A stretch of DNA of 64,000 nt, from assembly GCA_022749755.1 (NCBI GenBank), contig CM040442.1:11506457-11570456 (forward strand), in the 5' to 3' direction. The stretch is from Azadirachta indica. Its lineage: Eukaryota; Streptophyta; Magnoliopsida; Sapindales; Meliaceae. The notes beneath the pieces are model-generated. The model saw only the letters and a program-made list of their open reading frames with translations. It ran no database searches and was not told the origin of the DNA. Positions 1-12,182 of this stretch are shown piece after piece. Position numbers and translations under genes: made by a program. Numbering within the stretch: the first letter of the stretch is position 1; each line of letters opens with the position of its first letter.

Positions 1-3000
1 TAGTTAATTTTTTTGGTAAAGGACAACTGCATAAAATTATTAATATTTTCAATAATAATTATTAATATAACAACAATAAAATTATTTAAAATAATAATAA
101 TAATAATAATAATAATTTATGGTTGGTTCACAATCTATGATTTGTCCTATTATAGTTAAGAATCTAAATCTGTCTCAACAGATGCTCGTAGAGATAGTAT
201 ATGAGCAATAAGATTTCTTTTTGAAAGTAGTTGATGTCAAGGGGGTGATGAATTATCAAATGACAAGATTGGGCATACTTTGACATTGAGGAAAACTATG
301 ATATAACAAGGGAGCAAATACTTATATCACATGTTAATTTTTTCTTTAGCAAACTGTAAAAGAAGCGCTTGAATTTCAAACGCAAATAAGGTTAGTTTAT
401 TTTTTGACTTATTTGTTACCTATTTTATTTATAGTTCCTTTTACTAGTAACTCGTTTGTGTTAGTAGCTTGAAGTTATTGGTGCAATTGAATCTAATTTG
501 TTATTAGTAGCATAATTAATTTCCTACTCTAACTAAAGCTGTAGGGGATTATTTTCGAATGCAAACCAATCTAGAAGGTGAATTTATGTTCGCATGCATC
601 TTAATGCATACTCTTGTGAGTTGCTAGCTAGTTTGGTTTCTATTACCAATTGGATTTCGTGTTGTATTACTACTGACACATCATTAGTGGATCATTATCT
701 AGACTTTTTTTTCTATTAGTTTGTGTTTGAAAATTTGCAATGATAAGGTTCTTTAATTTACATTGTATTTCTATTTGTAATCCATGTCTTAGACTCATAT
801 GATACTTTTTAAACTATTAATAATAAAATATTTATATATATTTAATATATATAAATATATACTGGTAATTTGATTTTTTTAATTGAAGATCATTATAGTG
901 ATCAAATTTTATTTATTATTTTAAGAATTATATCTTTGAAGATTTTAATTAATAATTGTAAAAACTGTATTCCTAAAAGATTATTTTCTTATAAAATTTT
1001 AACACCGGTTAAATATTATGCTCTTATAAATAATATTAGCCGCGTATTATGGCAAACTAAAAGAATACTTCAAATAGAGACATAAAAATAAAATAGAAAT
1101 AGAATAAAATCTACAAAAATCTACAATTATATAGATTTATTGCAGTTGAAAACAATTAAATTATTTTTAATTTTTGTAGTAATAAAATTAATAATATATA
1201 TTTTACCTCTCCCACGTGGCACATGCTACTACTCCCATTGGACTAGGAGTTATGGTGCATATATGATATATTTTTTAAAAAACTAGTTGTAACTCCTCCA
1301 ATAATTCTAACTTAAAAAAAAAAAATTCTGATACTTATATATTAAAATAATAACAAATAATATATTTTTGAAAACCAAATTTCAAAGCCATATTTGGTAA
1401 GAATAAGTAAGAGCAGACAAGATTGATCAAAGTTTTAAGTATTTTTTCACAAATGTAGAAAGCAAAAATCTATTAGCACCGTTGATTGATAAATAACACA
1501 GTTTATGAAGAACAGACATATGTACTTGATCGTGCATGTGAGAAACTCATGGTTGATAATTTTTTCACTTTATATCCCTAATTAAATAACACAGCTTTTT
1601 TTCCTTTTCATTTTTCCTTAACAATAAGAGAAGCTTTTCTACCTTTTTTCTCGAAATTAAGTGATCCATTACTAATTGAATAAGTGCAATGAATAATTTT
1701 TTCGTTAAAAAATTCAAAATAAATTGTCAATTCACTCATGAATAAAAATAGTGAGAAGCAAAATAATAGTGAAATAATATATTTATGATCAAATCTTTAA
1801 TAATACTTTAAAACTGAGGACTTTCAGTTTCAGATTAAAAATATATAGAAAATGATTTCATTAAAATTTTTTTTGCAGAATTTAAATTGCTTAATTTTTT
1901 TTAAAGAATATAAAATTGTGATGCATATTTTTATAATATCTATTTTACTAGGAATATAATTTAATCCAACTTAAAAAATGATGTAATTTAATTTGATGTT
2001 ATTGAATTAAAAAATATAATAAATTATCTAATTCAAACAAAAAAGACAATTTAATCTAATTTTTCAATTAAATTAACTAATAGCTTCGTGAAGACAGAGA
2101 AAGAGAGAGAAAAAAAAGTGCTAGAGTTTGACATTGGAGCCATATTTTCCCTTTAATTATCATTAATTCGTTATATATTTGATGTAGGAAGTAGTTAATT
2201 AAATATAAGGATTAAAAAAGAAAGTTGCAAGTTGCAGTAAGCTCTAACTTGTTATCATGATAATATGTCACTACCCACGATTACACAACCAAAAACATTC
2301 TTAAATAATTATTTCGAGATTCAAAAAGAGAAAAAATAACTTTATTATAAGACTACAAACAACCTAAACAACATTTCATGAACAAAATCCTGTCTTCATC
2401 GCTAAGCAATACAGCAGCTAAAATAATAGTAATTGAAACAAAAAAAAACCAAAATAATATTGTAATTAATTTAAGGTTAGCTCAATTTATATACTTCCTG
2501 AATATGATTCTTTTTGTAAATAAGAAATACAAAAAATTAAAAAAAAAATAGGTGTATATTTTAAAAAAATTTGAAAATAGTTATTGACTTTAATTCTATT
2601 TTTTAGTTCAAAATTAAATAAAAAAGTCTTTTTCTTAATTTTTACTTATGTTCATTCTAATTAAATTCAAATTTTATTTTCTTATTATCTTACAATGTAT
2701 TTTAATTTGTAAATTCTATATTTATAACATTTTATATTATCTTTTTAATTTTTAAATAATTTTCTTTCTAATGCTTATACCATCCTTTTAATAATTATAA
2801 TGTTTACTTACATAAAAATTTAGTCGTTTGATTTTTCTTTACTCATTCATTATCTTTCTCATGCTTATTGCTTGTTCATGTTATATATATTTTTTTCAAT
2901 TTTATTTTATTGTATGAATCGTTAATGTGTAAAATATTTCATTATTTAGTTTGTGTGAAATTTGTCATTGCATTTCAATACAATAAGTTGAATGCATATC

Positions 3001-3100
3001 TTACTGTATATGTCTTATTGAATTGAATTAAAATTAATCATTTTTTAATTCTTGCCAATCACTTTTTAAAAATTATTACAGTGATTTTGCTCAAATATAT
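1..3100. other. AT-rich spacer, no gene recognised
   Basis: This stretch is dominated by A/T runs. All reading frames are short and none resembles a known family. The open frame at 870-1085 has the composition of random AT-rich sequence. I see no transposon ends here. Simple-sequence stretches and A-runs are the only clear structure. Confidence 0.6.
91..115. repeat. AAT/ATA trinucleotide microsatellite
   Basis: About eight uninterrupted units of an AAT-type repeat. It is a simple sequence repeat with no gene context and is probably length-variable between individuals. Confidence 0.9.
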
Positions 3101-3320
3101 CAAATGTTTAGTATATAATATAATTAAATAAAATATATTATTTATAAAAATGTGTAATTTTATAATATATTAAATACTATATAATTGACATGCCATTTAG
3201 TAATATATTTTATAAATATATTATATTTTTTATCAAATTTATAATATTTAACATAATATAAAATTACACAATTATAAATAATATATTTTATTTTTAGTAT
3301 TTACATATATTAAATGTATA
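3101..3320. repeat. Small AT-rich foldback (inverted repeat)
   Basis: Two arms of about 53 bp, 3126-3178 and 3241-3293, are close reverse complements. They differ by a 2-bp indel and a few substitutions and are separated by about 60 bp. The sequence is almost pure A/T. This is what a small palindromic MITE (non-autonomous inverted-repeat transposon) looks like, but the low complexity makes a chance origin harder to exclude. Confidence 0.5.
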
Positions 3321-3636
3321 ATATATTTTAGTTATATATAAATATAAATTATAATATATTCATAAGTGTTGTAATTAACGTATATTTTATTTATATATTA
3401 ATATTTTTTTATAATTTATTTTTAATACTTAATTCATATTGAATTGTTAACATATTATAAAATAAATAAATTTATAATATGTTCATAAATAGTATATTAT
3501 TAATAAATTATAAATAATATTTATTTATTTTATTAAAATTTAAAGATTTAATAATTATTTTTTGGTGAATAAGTATTATTGATAAAGGTATCATTATTAT
3601 TTTAAAATAAATTGAGATTTTTATAAATAATTTTTA

Positions 3637-4538
3637 AAGAGATATCAGGAGAGTTGCCTGAAGCATCAACGAAAACAAAAACTTCTTGAACATTTGAGAT
3701 AAATAAATACGTCCTAATGTTTAGACAAAAGAAAAATACCCCTGAAATTATTAATCTTTATGTGAAATGACTATTTTACCTTTAATATTTGAAAAGAATG
3801 TAAATGAACCATTTTATCCTTATTATTAATACATAATGACTAATATAACCTTTTGATTTTAAAATAGTGTAATGAATTATATTCTTAATTTGTTTCTTTT
3901 TACAATTATATCATTAATTTTTTATAATTTTATCCTAAATTATTGTTATTTTAAATAATTTTATTTTTATTATATTAATTAATTGTACGTAAAATATTAA
4001 AATAGATTTTAAATAATATTAGTTTAAAATAATTATGTTTCATTCACATGAAAATTTAATATTATAAACATACATAAATTGAGGCAATTTTATTCTTATT
4101 CTATTACTTATTATGCATAAAATATTAAAATAGATTTCAAATAATACTAATTTAAGAAAAAATCGTGTTTTGTTCACATAAAAATTTAAATTTATTTATA
4201 ATATATTTTTTAATGGTTTATTTACAATAAATTAATGTACTAAAAATAAAATTATCTATAATAATAATATTTTAGGATAAATTATAAAATAATTAAAGTA
4301 TAATTGTTAAAATGAGTAGTGTTAATGAAAGTTATATTTGTTATTATGTATTAGTAATAAGGATTAAATCGTCCATTTACATGCTTTTTAAATATTTAGG
4401 GACATAGTAGTCATTTTACACATAAATTAGTAATTTCAAGGAAGTATTTGTCTTTTGTCTAAATATGAAAGAAATATTTGTTTTATCTCAAATGTTTAGG
4501 GGAATATTCTTTAGTTGATACTTCACGCGATATCTCTT
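3637..4538. mobile_element. Foldback / long-TIR MITE, about 0.9 kb
   Basis: The left end begins AAGAGATATC at 3637 and the right end finishes with its reverse complement, GATATCTCTT at 4529-4538. Inverted similarity continues inward for roughly 300 bp or more. For example, the ACATTTGAGATAAA and GACAAAAGA motifs near 3690-3735 recur inverted at 4455-4495, and the ATCCTTATTA..TAATACATAAT block near 3815 recurs inverted near 4340-4365. The centre holds a direct repeat: the stretch at about 3970-4070 resembles about 4105-4205. There is no coding capacity, so it is probably a non-autonomous DNA element. I could not define a confident target-site duplication. Superfamily unknown. Confidence 0.75.
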
Positions 4539-5800
4539 AATTTCTCCTTTTGAAATTATTAAAATTAATCATTACATTAAATCAAATAACAAGAACTTAA
4601 ATTTAACAGATTGTAATAAAAAATTATATAGTAACAAAGTTAGACATAATTAATATGGTATCGTTAATTAATAATTATTGAATATTTATTTTTGCACAAT
4701 GATTATATAGGTGGCCGAGTGGAGACTGTAGAATAACCTACTTTATTTAATATTAATCACCCACTAAAGCACCAACCGTTCATCTTTGACAATATTTTTT
4801 TAAATTCATAGTTTTTCTTTTTAAAAAATTAAATACATTAAAAAGAGCAAAAGAAAGAGCAGAACATTGTATTGAGTGATGCTTTATCATTATTTTCCCA
4901 AACGTTATAAATAAAATGGATTTAACCTCATTTTTATTTAAGAAGTTCACTTTAACTTCTTATGCATTAAAAATATTAATTACCTTTAAGGTGTTATTTT
5001 AATTTGCAGCCGTCGGCTTGTACTATATATACGTGCATACTCTTGTATCAAATAATTGTCCTCGCATTAAATACAACAATTGAATCATTCGACCATTGAA
5101 TTCAGCTATTAAATTTGGTAATCAATCAAAAGAAAATTGCTCATTTAATATTGAGATTTAAGCGAAAATGACTACTATTTCTTCTCCCAATTAATTTTGA
5201 CCACTTAAAATATTTCTTTTTAAAATTGATCACTTTAATTATTGTTAGGCCAAATTGCCCCTGTCCCATTCCTTAAGTTTATATTTTGGTTTATCTTTTC
5301 GGCTGTTCTCTTCCTCAATTTGTCCACTTTCTCTTTAAAATCAAGACAAAATATAATCTCTAGCATCCAACCCAAAACGTCCATTAACCTTATTATTATT
5401 ATACATTTAGCAAGTAATAATCATAACCAATCCAAGATTGATTACAAAGGTGAGATTTAATTTTTTATCTTTTTAATTTAATTAGTTTAAGATGTATTAT
5501 TTTATATTATTTTACGTAAAAATATACAATGTAATAGTCAAAGTTGGGAGATTTGCTGTGATGTTAACAGATGTATGAGAAAAATAGAGAAATAAACAGG
5601 TTGAATAAGACCAGACTAACGAATTAGAAATTGGAACACAATAATCTCTGTCTTGCTCAAAACTTAAGTCTCGAGCAAGCTTGTAACAACCTTACTCGAG
5701 AATTAACTCTCGAGCAAGACAAAATCTGGGTTATCTAGAATTTATTTATTTATTTACTGATAACTAACATATTGTGACATAGGTGTAGTATGACTGCAAA
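4539..5800. other. Spacer, no gene recognised
   Basis: AT-rich sequence with only short frames, such as 5242-5460, which matches no family I know. Between 5650 and 5725 a cluster of CTCGAG sites and CTTGCTC/GAGCAAG words forms a small inverted-repeat structure directly upstream of the Mutator-like relic. It could be the remnant of a transposon end. Confidence 0.5.
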
Positions 5801-5849
5801 GTTAACGATTAACACTCGATTCGGCGGATCATGAGAATTGATTCCACAA

Positions 5850-7930
5850 GGTGGTGAAATATATATTGGTGAGAGCGTATGCCATTGTGTGTGGTTTGGG
5901 AAGTTTCGTTTAAAAATTTTATGCAAATTATGTACAGAGCACATGAGATTAATCCTACTGAGTGCAAAATTAGGATAAAGATGATTTTTGTTGACATTGT
6001 CCAAGAATAGGGAGTGCCTTCCGTTCCTGTAAATATTAACAATGAATTCATGTTTATAGCATTTATGAACTCTAGCAGTTTAGACTACTTTGAGCATAAG
6101 GGCATATTGTGCATTGTATTTGAACATGGAACGAGTAGGAGAAATCGTACAAGCAAGGCCACAAAATGACAATCATTGCATTGGCCCCGGGGAAACAGTT
6201 TCCCCATTTAGGTCATTAAAGGGAAGTAATTATTCAAGTATTCTAGTTCCTTAAATCGCAATAGAATTCTAGCATAGTAGGCGATTCCAGTATACTGGTA
6301 CAAGTGCAATAGACTACTTGCATCAACCAATGCAAAATAAAGAGCAACCATCATTGGCTGAACACATAGATTCGCCTATTGGTTAGCATAGGCAATATGT
6401 CCTCGACGACGATGCAACCACCTTGGAAAGAGCTATTTCTCCGCCCTGCTAGAATGTTGTATAATCCTCGGAGTATTATACTTGTCAACTGGACTTTGGT
6501 GGCACAAATTTTGCTATTGATAGGAAATTTAGAAATGTTGCTAATGACGAAGGAATCGAGACAATGGAAGCCACTTGTTCTAATTCAATAGGCAAAAATA
6601 GGCCAATGAAAGATACATCATCATCAAACCATTACATTCGATTTTTGCCTCCAATTCCATCGCCCACAAACCCATATTAGCGATGCTTCATCAAGCAACC
6701 GTGTAGTGCCTGCAGTGTATGTGGGCTATATTTTCAAAATGAAACAAGATGTACGAGACAAAGTAGGGTTGATGGCATTGAAGAACCACTTTCAGTTCAA
6801 AATTTGCAAGTCAACCACCAAAATATTTGAAGCGAAGTGCATTGTGGAGGGTTGTATATGGCAAATTTGGGCAATTAGGAATGACAATGATGCCTATTTT
6901 CGAGTTACACGCATTGACACAGAACAAACATGTCAGAATAACGAGTTACAGGATGGACACCGACAAGCAACAACTCGGCTTATCAAACAAATTATCAAGG
7001 ACAAGTTTAAAGATGCTAGTAGGATTTACATTTCGGGGCATAATATTCAAAACGATTACAGGGTTCGTCTCCCTTACTCCAAGACTTGGCGAAGTAAGGA
7101 AAAAACGTTGAAACTATTATGTGGAGATCCAAGTGAATTGTATAAGGGACTACCATTGTATTGCTACGTCCTTGAAAAAAAAAAATTAGTGCTTATCATA
7201 TTTTTGAGAATCTTAAAACGAAATATAAGATGCGGCAAAGAAGGATTGAGACTTTCATGGTAGCATACTAGTATGCTACTAAAGCATATCGAATTAGTGA
7301 GTTTAATAAATTTATGGATAATATGATGTCGATGCTTCCCCCCATTGTAGCGTACTTAGAAAATGAAATGGGTGTTCACAATAGACTATATCACAGTTCC
7401 CTTTACAACGGTATGACATGTTGACCACTAACATTGCCAAGAGTATGAATTCTTTATTAAGACATGCACAGGCTCTCCCCATTGTACTGCTGGTCGACTT
7501 TATTAAGTCTGTTATGCAAAGATGTTTTTACGAGTGTCGAGAGTTGGCTGCTGCACGAGAAGGGTACTTAATTGCATGGGCGCAGGGTAGAGTTAATGAG
7601 CAAATAAAGTTGTCGCAAACCATGACTTTGGACCCAATTATACGATTCGAGTTCCAAGTGAATGATTGAGAAAGGCTAGATACAGTCGATCTAGGAGAGA
7701 AGAAATGCTCTTGCAAACTTTTTGAAATTTTACAATTACCATGCGCTTATGCTCTTGCTGCATACAGACATATTCAACATGCAATTAACTCTATTTGCTC
7801 ACCATTTTATGGAATAGATGCACTCCTGTATGCATACGCTGAGCCGATCCACCTAGTTGGAGAAGAGAATAATTGGGTGATTCTATCAGAGTTACATGAA
7901 AGGAACATCAAACGGCCATGAGATTGCATT
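5850..7930 (+). pseudogene. Mutator-like (MULE) transposase relic
   Basis: A decayed MuDR-type transposase read through several frames. Around 5920-6100 the frame gives a plant MULE N-terminal segment (words such as IKMIFVDI and FMFIAFM). 6706-7150 encodes the MuDR DNA-binding domain: VGYIFKMKQDV, then KSTTKIFEAKC and GCIWQIWAIR. 7190-7320 gives HIFENLKTKYKMR and AYRISEFNKFM, which follow the catalytic core in the family. 7418-7669 continues the C-terminal domain, and 7700-7770 carries a SWIM-type zinc finger (CSCKLFEILQLPCAYALAA). The central DDE catalytic domain is missing between about 7160 and 7190, and the final SWIM histidine is tyrosine. Internal stops and frameshifts are present, so the copy cannot be active. 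I did not find convincing terminal inverted repeats. Confidence 0.8.
6706..7263 (+). CDS. MULE DNA-binding domain fragment (part of the relic)
   Basis: The longest open piece of the Mutator-like relic, 185 codons. The first ~150 residues match the MuDR DNA-binding domain (DBD_Tnp_Mut type), with paired cysteines in the KC..GC-W context and a TEQTC word near residue 79. The family normally has an HTC-type motif there. The last ~30 codons are out of the ancestral frame, because the next family segment (HIFENLKTKYK) lies in another frame. This is a gene fragment, not an independent gene. Confidence 0.7.
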   Translation: MPAVYVGYIFKMKQDVRDKVGLMALKNHFQFKICKSTTKIFEAKCIVEGCIWQIWAIRNDNDAYFRVTRIDTEQTCQNNELQDGHRQATTRLIKQIIKDKFKDASRIYISGHNIQNDYRVRLPYSKTWRSKEKTLKLLCGDPSELYKGLPLYCYVLEKKKLVLIIFLRILKRNIRCGKEGLRLSW

Positions 7931-7956
7931 TCGGCTGATTGACCGAGAAAATAGCG

Positions 7957-8165
7957 AAAGGTAATTCAGGGGACTCTGCCTGTGGAGGGTTTTTCGTGAT
8001 TGTGACACTCTTCACACTTTAGGAATTCCTTGATCTTTTGGCAAGGCTCCTAGGGTACACATTTTAACTTGGACTCTGCGTCGTCCTTTTTGGATTAAAG
8101 CAAACTCAGATAGGTTAGCTAAAGGTAATTCAGGGGACTCTGCCTATGGAGGGTTTTTCGTGATT
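7957..8165. repeat. 45-bp direct repeat at the MULE/LINE junction
   Basis: A 45-bp block at 7957-8001 recurs at 8121-8165 with one mismatch (TGTGGA versus TATGGA). Each copy begins AAAGGTAATTCAGGGGACTC. The second copy sits in its natural place inside the LINE RNase H fragment. The first lies directly after the MULE sequence and looks like an extra copy. Confidence 0.9.
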
Positions 8166-8745
8166 ACTTGGAAGATTTGTTAGGGGGTTTTAGCCTCTGC
8201 ATCAACCTCGACACAGCTTTCTTTGCGGCATTGTTTGCTATCATTTTGGTGGTTGAACGAGCTTCTAAAAGAGGTTGGAATAATTTGTGGCTGGAATTTG
8301 ATTCGACGTTAGTTATTTAGCACTTGTATCACCCCTCCTTGCCTCCTTCATAGAGGCTTTGTAATAGATGGTTTAATTGTCTACATTGTATTCGTTCTAT
8401 GAATTTTCGTTGTAGTCATACCTATAGGGAGAATAGTAGTGTTGTTGACTGACTCGTGAATTTAGGCCTTAATTTTCCTTCACTTCAATGGTGGAGTTCT
8501 CCTTTTTCTTGCGTTTCTGATTTGCTCACTAAGGATGCTTGTGGATTTCCTAACCATCAATTTACTTGATTGGTCTTTAGGGTGGTTTGTTATGGTCTCT
8601 GGCAGGGGTCTGTTACCTTGCTTTTCCTTTTATTTATTTTCTTTCGGCCTCGTTGGCCTTTCATTGGCTCTGTACTTTTCTATTAAGTTATAATATATTG
8701 GCTCTAAGCTTTATTGGCTTATAGTTTATTTAAAAAGAAAAAAAG
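8030..8745 (+). pseudogene. LINE 3' fragment with RNase H domain
   Basis: Translation from about 8085 gives WIKANSDRLAKGNSG, then YGGFFRDYLEDLLGGF, AALFAIILVVERASKRGW and LWLEFDSTLVI. This is the plant-LINE ORF2 C-terminal RNase H-like domain (RVT_3 type), normally N-x-D-G, G-G-x-x-R-D and E-x-D-S. The first catalytic context is changed (NSDR instead of N-x-DG) and stops follow. The fragment ends near an A-rich tail at about 8730-8743. The rest of the LINE is missing, as expected for a 5'-truncated insertion. Confidence 0.75.
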
Positions 8746-9045
8746 TCGAGAAGCTTAACAATAGATCCTCCCGACACTACAATCACAATATAACCACAAA
8801 ATATGAAGAACAAATCTTGAAAGAAACCTTTCTAGTTACAAGCTTAACTATCCTTATCAAAACTAAATAGAATATGACATGTAATATCAGGAGTCTTAAT
8901 ATGAAGCAATGCAAGTAATCGTAGACACTAATATTGACAAACTTCCTGAACCAACTTATGTGATCTAGCCAAATGATCAACAAGCTCAAACATCTAATCA
9001 CAACAAGCCATACAACCACTATGTCAAGAAACCAATTAGAAGACT
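8746..9045. other. Spacer
   Basis: No recognisable coding sequence. The minus-strand frame at 8783-9019 is hydrophobic and AT-driven, with no family resemblance. Confidence 0.5.
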
Positions 9046-9474
9046 AAGGATCCATTTGGTATAACTTTTTAAATAGAGTTTCTTGAAATAAATCATTGAT
9101 AAATAGAGTTTTTATAAGTAGAATTGTAATAAAAGATTATTAGTTGTTTGGTTGTCACAAACAATTTTTAAGAAAAATTATATAACTACTCTATTAATGG
9201 ACAATTTTTTAATACTATGTTACACCAAAAAAAAAAAAAAGGTAAAATCTTTAACATCAAAAGTATTTTAAACAACTTAGCCATTTAGAAAAGCTCACAA
9301 AGTTTTATTGTCAAAAGTTTAAAATTTAAGTTGATTTCAATATAAGAAAAATAATTATTTTAATTCTTAAAAACTCTTCTCTAATTCCAATTAAACAACA
9401 CTAAAAAAATTAAAAATAGTTTTTTACAATAATATAACTTTTTTGACTGATGAAAGAGTTAAACCAAATAGGCA
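9046..9474. mobile_element. Small inverted-repeat element (MITE), about 0.43 kb
   Basis: The left end (GGATCCATTTGGTATAACTTTT) and the reverse complement of the right end (ATGCCTATTTGGTTTAACTC) share the CCATTTGGT/CCTATTTGGT terminal motif typical of plant hAT- or Harbinger-type MITEs. The interior is non-coding and A/T-rich. I found no clear target-site duplication, so the exact ends may be off by a few bases. Confidence 0.65.
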
Positions 9475-10256
9475 TGAAGTTGACCAAGTGACCTTTCATT
9501 AATAAGCATTGCCATTAGTAGTAGCGCAAAAGTAGTCGTAGAAGCCATCTCAAACTTATGTTGGTTCAATGGAGCAAAGCAGTCTTATAAATTTAGATTG
9601 GCTGAGTGAACCTTACAAACTGCCAACTAAGGGCCTATTCTAGAGATAGTTGGTTTAAGTGCTGGGCTATTTCATTGCACGGATAACCCTACGAATGGTA
9701 ACAAACTTTCTACAAATCTTTTTTTTTCCTTTGACATTGTAGACATTACAAGTTAAAATAACTAAATTTAACAAATTAAGTATTTAAGAGAAACAAAGAG
9801 GGAAAAGATTTCCCCCTAATTGATTGTTGAGTTGAGTTATATAGAATTTACATTCTTAGTTCTCATTTATTAAACAGAAAATTTCTAGAATTTTATAGGA
9901 GTTTTCATAATTCAATTTAATTTGACCAATTCATCCAATTCGATCCAATCTAATCCAATATGTTTTTAATAGATTTTATAGAACAATGAATTGGATTATA
10001 TTAGAAAACTTAAAATCCACTCATAATGGATCAAATTAGGTATTTTAAATTATCATTCGCTAAAATTCGATCCAATCTGTCAAAAGTAATATAATAATTT
10101 TTAAATAAATAATTATTTTTAATAGATGAAAATATAAAGTATACAAACAAATTCGACTAACCTCATTCCTTTCTACCTCCCCCTTTCTACTGTTCCCACT
10201 TTCACTTATTTTGTTTTTCTAAATGATATACAATATTCTTTTCTTTACTGAAATAA
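9475..10256. other. Spacer
   Basis: No gene recognised. Around 9905-10090 there is a run of near-repeats of ATTCGATCCAATC and its variants, a degenerate simple repeat. Confidence 0.5.
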
Positions 10257-10359
10257 AATAGTAAACTAATTAATCATTGCAAGTCTAGGAAAATAATAGT
10301 AAAGACTTGTAAGTTTTATGTATTTTCCTAGGCTTGTAATGATTAATTAGTTTACTATT
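10257..10359. repeat. Near-perfect 39-bp-arm hairpin
   Basis: The arms 10257-10295 and 10321-10359 are reverse complements with only two differences, separated by 25 bp. Both differences (G/T and T/G) would be G:U wobbles in a plus-strand transcript, so such an RNA would form an unbroken 39-bp stem. It could be a small MITE, a chance young palindrome or a small-RNA precursor. There is no evidence of transcription in the sequence. Confidence 0.8.
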
Positions 10360-11754
10360 TTTTTATTTTTGAAATTTTTGAAGAACCAAATTATCAATTA
10401 TTTGTATATATTTATTTTTGTTCTATTTTGAATGGTATATTTGTCTGAAATTTAATCAAATCATGTGCACTTTTTATTATCTTGGTTAATGAAACATAAT
10501 CTATTGATTACAATTTTCTGCTTTGATATCCATCAAGCAAATCTTGTCCTCTCATGGTGTTTTGTAAAACAAACAGGAATCAAGGGTGCCGCTTTCTCGG
10601 CAAAGTTCAATGTTTAAGTTAGAAATTGTTTTAGGGCTTTTCTTGTAAACAAAATTTATGATAAGGTATTTTGGCTGAATAACTATACATAGAAAGTATA
10701 TACTTGTTCCCTTCAATTTTCTTTTTACAGTCAACTCTTGGGAGTTATGATTGCAAAATTTAGGGGATAAGAGATCACCTCCTAGAGAGTTTAGGGATAA
10801 CGAGTCACTAATATCATGCTTGTCTAGCTAACAAACTCTCATTATACTCTATTCTTACTTTTACTGCTCTTTGCAAAAAGGCCCAACCTAAACCCAATCT
10901 AAACCCAATCTAAAGACATCCCAACTACAATGATTGTGGATTGTATGACTTGGGACCATTTTATTCAGATCAAGTTCTTTTAGCATGTAAGCTTACTCAC
11001 CTTGTAGTATATCATTGAGTTCCTTGTTATGGCCTCTACAGCTTAGCTCTTACACAATGTATTTTTACTGAAGAGGACTTATCACTAGAAACTATTTTTG
11101 TTTGCTTCAGACTTGACATCATGGGTGAAACTTCCAAGATACGCTTTTTTCCTTTTAAGTTTTTTTTTAAAAAAATTTTGGTTGCATTAATTTCTATTTC
11201 TCAAAATCTATAACTATCTCCTTGAATGTTGAAATATGTTTGATAGTGCTAGTAACAAAACAGTGTTGGCTTAAGGAGTAATAAAGTAACCTCTTCCTTT
11301 AGCACTATTGAGACTAACTATGATGTTTAGGATAAGCTGAAAGTACCTCTGATTTGGAAAGAAATACTTATTTCAACAGCTACAAGATGTATAACCTTAA
11401 GTCTCAAGTCAAGGTACCTGAGGTTGCAATTTTATTTGACAGCTCTACAATGGCTTTATAAGAAAGTACGAGAACTAAGGAGAATGAAGCTACAGATTAG
11501 GATGTTCTCTAAAATTTACCAGACATGGTAGAAAGGCTTCCTAGCTTGTCGAGGACCTCGCTACCAATAGCTAAGCTAATTGTGATGCTCCTTAAGTTGC
11601 AAAACAAGTTGAATCCCTGAGGTGCAAATGAGTGATGGTGGTAATTGTGATGAGGGGTGTTGGAATGAGCAAGAATAATTATGAGAAGGGGTGTTCAAGG
11701 GGGAAAAGGTGAGGATGTAGGGGATAAAGAAGATGAAGGGACTACTTTATAGAA
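10360..11754. other. Spacer, no gene recognised
   Basis: No open frame of note. GC content is a little higher from 10860 on, with many stops in all frames. This suggests decayed repeat sequence, but I could not assign a family. Confidence 0.45.
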
Positions 11755-12182
11755 TCTTGGTCTCTCTGAGCAAAGTCTTTCTATCTTGAACATAAACAAT
11801 AACCCCTACAAAACAAGACTAGTATGCCTCCACCTTTTCAACACATAACCTTGATACTTAAAGGGAGGTATTTTAGATCCTCGATAATATTACTTTGAGA
11901 CTGTTTATGGACGAAGAGTGTCCCAGTCGGCCTTCTGGTAATAAGATTGCCCTTTAATGAGGAACTCTTATTCATCAAAGCAAGATTCTTTCTTTAGCCT
12001 TATTTTGCTAGGCTCTTCTATACCTATGGCATTACCTATCAACTAAGCCTCAACCCTTGATAGGTCATTTTAGGGTTGTACATAATTTGGGCCAAGATAA
12101 GAAACTCTGAGCTTATGAACGATGAGGTAAAGAGTATGTATACAATAAAAAATAACTTGCTAGGTCAACACAGTTGTTATTA
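11755..12182. repeat. Duplicated segment, copy B, part 1
   Basis: This stretch matches 34625-35040. Shared landmarks are TCTCT..TATCTTGAA..AACAATAA, CAAGACTAGTATGCCTC against CAAGACTGGTATGCCTC, the GGGAGGTATTT block, and AGAGTATGTATACAATAAAAAATA near 12128. Copy C (34595-34855) has an open frame of 86 codons here, while copy B has stops. I do not recognise the product. It ends where the copia LTR begins. Confidence 0.75.

Noticed and set aside
4700..4790. tRNA-like A box (GGTGGCCGAGTGGAG) suggesting a tRNA-Leu/Ser gene or SINE
   Set aside because: No matching B box, anticodon stem or acceptor stem could be folded downstream. The A-box match alone is likely to be chance.
5750..6051. Two overlapping minus-strand frames of 80-84 codons
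   Set aside because: They lie opposite the recognisable N-terminal MULE sequence on the plus strand.
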